A stretch of DNA of 13,856 nucleotides, taken from the NCBI GenBank assembly GCA_043763605.1, contig JAYULM010000211.1, forward strand, positions 1-13,856. Reading direction: 5' to 3'. Position numbers and translations under genes: made by a program. Every line of letters begins with the position of its first letter. Within the stretch, counting starts at the first letter, position 1. The notes under the pieces are model-generated. The model saw only the letters and a list, made by a program, of their open reading frames with translations. It was not told the origin of the DNA and searched no databases. The DNA is from JACMIU01 sp043763605. GTDB lineage: Bacteria; Armatimonadota; Armatimonadia; Armatimonadales; Armatimonadaceae. Below, one piece after another: positions 12,585-13,856 of this stretch.

Positions 12585-13093
12585 ATGCCGGATCTGTTAG
12601 TCGCGTTATATAAACTCCCTGCGTACCCCGCCGAAACGCTCACATCCCTCGAATCGGAGGAGAAAATCGCTATTCGCCGTGCGCACCCGTTCGACCTGTC
12701 GCGCACCAGACGATTTATTGCCCGCCACTTCAGCGAAAGCTGGGCGGACGAAGCGCAAGCAGGGTTCGCGCGTCAACCGATAACGACGTTTTTAGCCATC
12801 CATGAGAAACGCATCGTCGGTTTCGCCTCCGTGGACGCCACGGCGAAAGGCTTCTTCGGTCCAACCGGCGTGGACCCCGCGTTCCGTGGCAAGGGAATCG
12901 GCGGGGCACTACTGCTGGTCGCCCTTCATGCATTGCGCGATATGGGATACGGCTACGCTATCATCGGCGCGCGGGTCCGGTCGCTTTCTACGAAAAGACG
13001 GTCGGCGCGACCGTGATTCCCGATTCGTCGCCGGGTGTCTACCAGCATCTTCTGGGACCGGATGGGGGAGAAGTTCAAGGGAATAGTTCGTAA
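12585..13093 (+). pseudogene. GNAT-family N-acetyltransferase, frameshifted
   Basis: A cytoplasmic acetyl-CoA-dependent acetyltransferase of unknown acceptor. From the ATG at 12585 (GGAAGGA upstream) the frame reads ITTFLAIHEKRIVGFASVD, FFGPTGVDPAFRGKGIGGAL with the CoA-binding RGKGIGG (101-107), and LRDMGYGYAIIG. It then fails at about residue 128: the original frame runs on to a stop at 13014-13016, while the next frame continues the family exactly (AGPVAFYEKTVGATVIPDSS, stop TAA 13091-13093). One missing G around 12966-12973 (GGCGCGCGGG where GGCGGCGCGGG is expected) explains it. The intact protein would be about 170 aa. It may be a real recent mutation or a sequencing error; the rest shows no decay. 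Confidence 0.85.
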
Positions 13094-13105
13094 GCCGACA
13101 CAAGC

Positions 13106-13133
13106 AAAAAGACCGCCGTGAGGCGGTCTTTTT
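13106..13133. terminator. Bidirectional intrinsic terminator
   Basis: AAAAAGACCGCC, loop GTGA, GGCGGTCTTTTT: a perfect 12-bp arm structure with a T run on either strand. It ends the acetyltransferase gene rightward and the tRNA pair leftward (4 bp past the tRNA-Gly 3' end). Confidence 0.93.
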
Positions 13134-13136
13134 ATA

Positions 13137-13207
13137 AGCGGGAGAAGGGAATCGAACCCTCGTGATCTGCTTGGAAGGCAGGAGTTCTACCATTGAACTA
13201 CTCCCGC
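13137..13207 (-). tRNA. tRNA-Gly (anticodon UCC)
   Basis: A 71-nt cloverleaf on the minus strand: acceptor GCGGGAG/CTCCCGC, D-arm GTTC/GAAC, anticodon loop CTTCCAA giving UCC, T-loop TTCGATT, discriminator U as usual for Gly. The first anticodon-stem pair is a C-A mismatch. CCA is not encoded. It lies 34 bp downstream of tRNA-Pro and probably shares its transcript. Confidence 0.95.
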
Positions 13208-13241
13208 AAACTCGGTTGCCTACGAACCGCATTTGCCTCTA

Positions 13242-13314
13242 TCGGGGCGACAGGACTCGAACCTGCGACTTCTTGTTCCCAAAACAAGCACGCTACCAAC
13301 TGCGCCACGCCCCG
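13242..13314 (-). tRNA. tRNA-Pro (anticodon UGG)
   Basis: A 73-nt cloverleaf on the minus strand: acceptor CGGGGCG/CGCCCCG, D-arm GCGC/GCGT, anticodon stem CTTGT/ACAAG with loop TTTGGGA giving UGG, T-stem GCAGG/CCTGT with loop TTCGAGT, discriminator A. CCA is not encoded. Confidence 0.96.
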
Positions 13315-13337
13315 ACACGTCGCCCGTCGGCACTCGT

Positions 13338-13366
13338 AATATATCATTGCTCCCCGGTCTCGTCCA
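13338..13366 (-). promoter_or_regulatory. Promoter of the tRNA-Pro/tRNA-Gly operon
   Basis: On the minus strand TGGACG (13361-13366), 17-bp spacer, TATATT (13338-13343). The predicted start is about 16 nt before the tRNA-Pro 5' end. Good spacing, four and five consensus matches. Confidence 0.55.
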
Positions 13367-13404
13367 GAAATCGCTGAGTTTTTTCCCGCGACGCGCAGGA
13401 TATT

Positions 13405-13432
13405 TTGTTTATCACGCAGAAAGGCGTATCAT
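13405..13432 (+). promoter_or_regulatory. Possible promoter of the E2 gene
   Basis: TTGTTT (13405-13410), 16-bp spacer, TATCAT (13427-13432), giving a leader of about 40 nt. In that leader AAACGAA occurs twice (13441-13447, 13451-13457). Moderate match only. Confidence 0.35.
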
Positions 13433-13478
13433 TAGAAAGTAAACGAAGGCAAACGAAAGGCGTGGGAAACAAAATCCA

Positions 13479-13856
13479 ATGGCGAAAACTCTAAAGATGC
13501 CGGTGCTCGGTCAGAGTGTCGAGGAAGTTCGTATCATACAGTGGCTGAAAAAAGTGGGGGACCGCGTCGAGGTTGGCGAAAACCTCGCAGAGATCGAGAC
13601 CGATAAAGTCGCCACGTTTTTCGAGTCGCCCGACTCCGGCTTCGTCCGTGAGATACTCGCCCCCGCCGATAGTTTCGTGGCGGTCGAGGCTCCGGTACTT
13701 GTGATCGCGGCTACGATGGAGGAGGCTTTGGTCGCTGGCGCGTCCCCCCTATCCCCCAACCCCTTTCCCCCCTCGGAAGGGGAGAAAGGGGAGTTAGATA
13801 CCGGTGTCGCTTCGCTACCAGTAAACCCCTCCGGCTCCCCTTTCTCCCCTTCCGAG
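13479..13856 (+). CDS. Dihydrolipoamide acyltransferase (E2) of a 2-oxoacid dehydrogenase, 5' part
   Basis: The first 126 codons; the gene runs off the right edge. Residues 1-80 are a lipoyl (biotinyl/lipoyl carrier) domain: MAKTLKMPVLGQSVEEVRI, WLKKVGDRVEVGENLAEIE, then TDKVAT with the lipoylated Lys43, and SGFVREILAPADSFVAVEAP. E2 proteins move acyl groups from E1 to CoA in the pyruvate, 2-oxoglutarate or branched-chain complexes; which one cannot be told from this part. From about residue 88 the frame enters a Pro/Ser/Gly/Glu stretch encoded by a palindromic repeat, where the flexible linker before the E3-binding domain would be. The start ATG fits the family N-terminus; the ribosome-binding site is weak (GTGGGAAAC). 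It follows the tRNA pair divergently. Confidence 0.92.
   Translation, partial: MAKTLKMPVLGQSVEEVRIIQWLKKVGDRVEVGENLAEIETDKVATFFESPDSGFVREILAPADSFVAVEAPVLVIAATMEEALVAGASPLSPNPFPPSEGEKGELDTGVASLPVNPSGSPFSPSE
13744..13856. repeat. Palindromic repeat element in the E2 linker (cut by window edge)
   Basis: A 22-bp sequence at 13772-13793 (from CTCGGAAGGGG) returns as an exact inverted copy at 13835-13856, the last base of the window. The left copy also folds back on CCCCTTTCCCCCC before it (12-bp stem with one mismatch, loop TCGGAA). As in the 7212-7358 element, two inverted hairpin-forming copies flank a unique centre (13794-13834). The frame stays open throughout. Confidence 0.8.

Overview
This is a 13.9 kb stretch of a GC-rich bacterial chromosome, densely coded and mostly housekeeping or accessory metabolism. 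No marker fixes the phylum. The mix (GH10 xylanase, phosphodiester glycosidase, DUF2809, paired TrkA proteins, GC-rich palindromic repeats inside genes) would fit Armatimonadota or a similar lineage, but that is a low-confidence guess. There is no rRNA, CRISPR array, integrase, transposase or phage gene in view.

Left part (1-6448). A plus-strand gene (187-1071) fuses an intact RNase HI domain to a ParB-like C-terminal domain. Its 3' end overlaps, tail to tail, a minus-strand block running from right to left: queG (epoxyqueuosine reductase), an exported phosphodiester glycosidase (NAGPA family), an exported GH10 endo-xylanase with a carbohydrate-binding-like N-terminal region, and an acyltransferase-3 membrane protein. 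The last three look like an envelope or extracellular glycan group; a TATAAT box suggests a separate start for xylanase and acyltransferase.

Middle (6332-9558). A promoter region shared with queG drives a two-gene BmpA/Yuf-type ABC transporter (double ATPase plus one permease, TTGA overlap). The usual second permease and binding lipoprotein are missing here. A DUF2809 membrane protein converges on it.

Accessory patch (9559-11124). It holds a 92-aa orphan gene, a minus-strand terminator, a probable gene remnant, and a compact toxin-antitoxin pair with an ATGA overlap.

Right part (11239-13856). Two adjacent TrkA-type K+-uptake regulators (CeoB/CeoC-like arrangement), a GNAT acetyltransferase gene broken by a one-base frameshift, a bidirectional terminator, tRNA-Gly(UCC) and tRNA-Pro(UGG), and the start of an E2 (dihydrolipoamide acyltransferase) gene that runs off the window.

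The most notable non-gene signal is repeat DNA in interdomain linkers. A 147-bp element with two inverted hairpin copies sits in frame between the two ATPase domains. A different but architecturally similar element sits in frame after the lipoyl domain of E2. A short tandem repeat sits in the linker of the RNase HI/ParB-like fusion. Together they suggest that short palindromic elements are tolerated in protein linkers in this genome.
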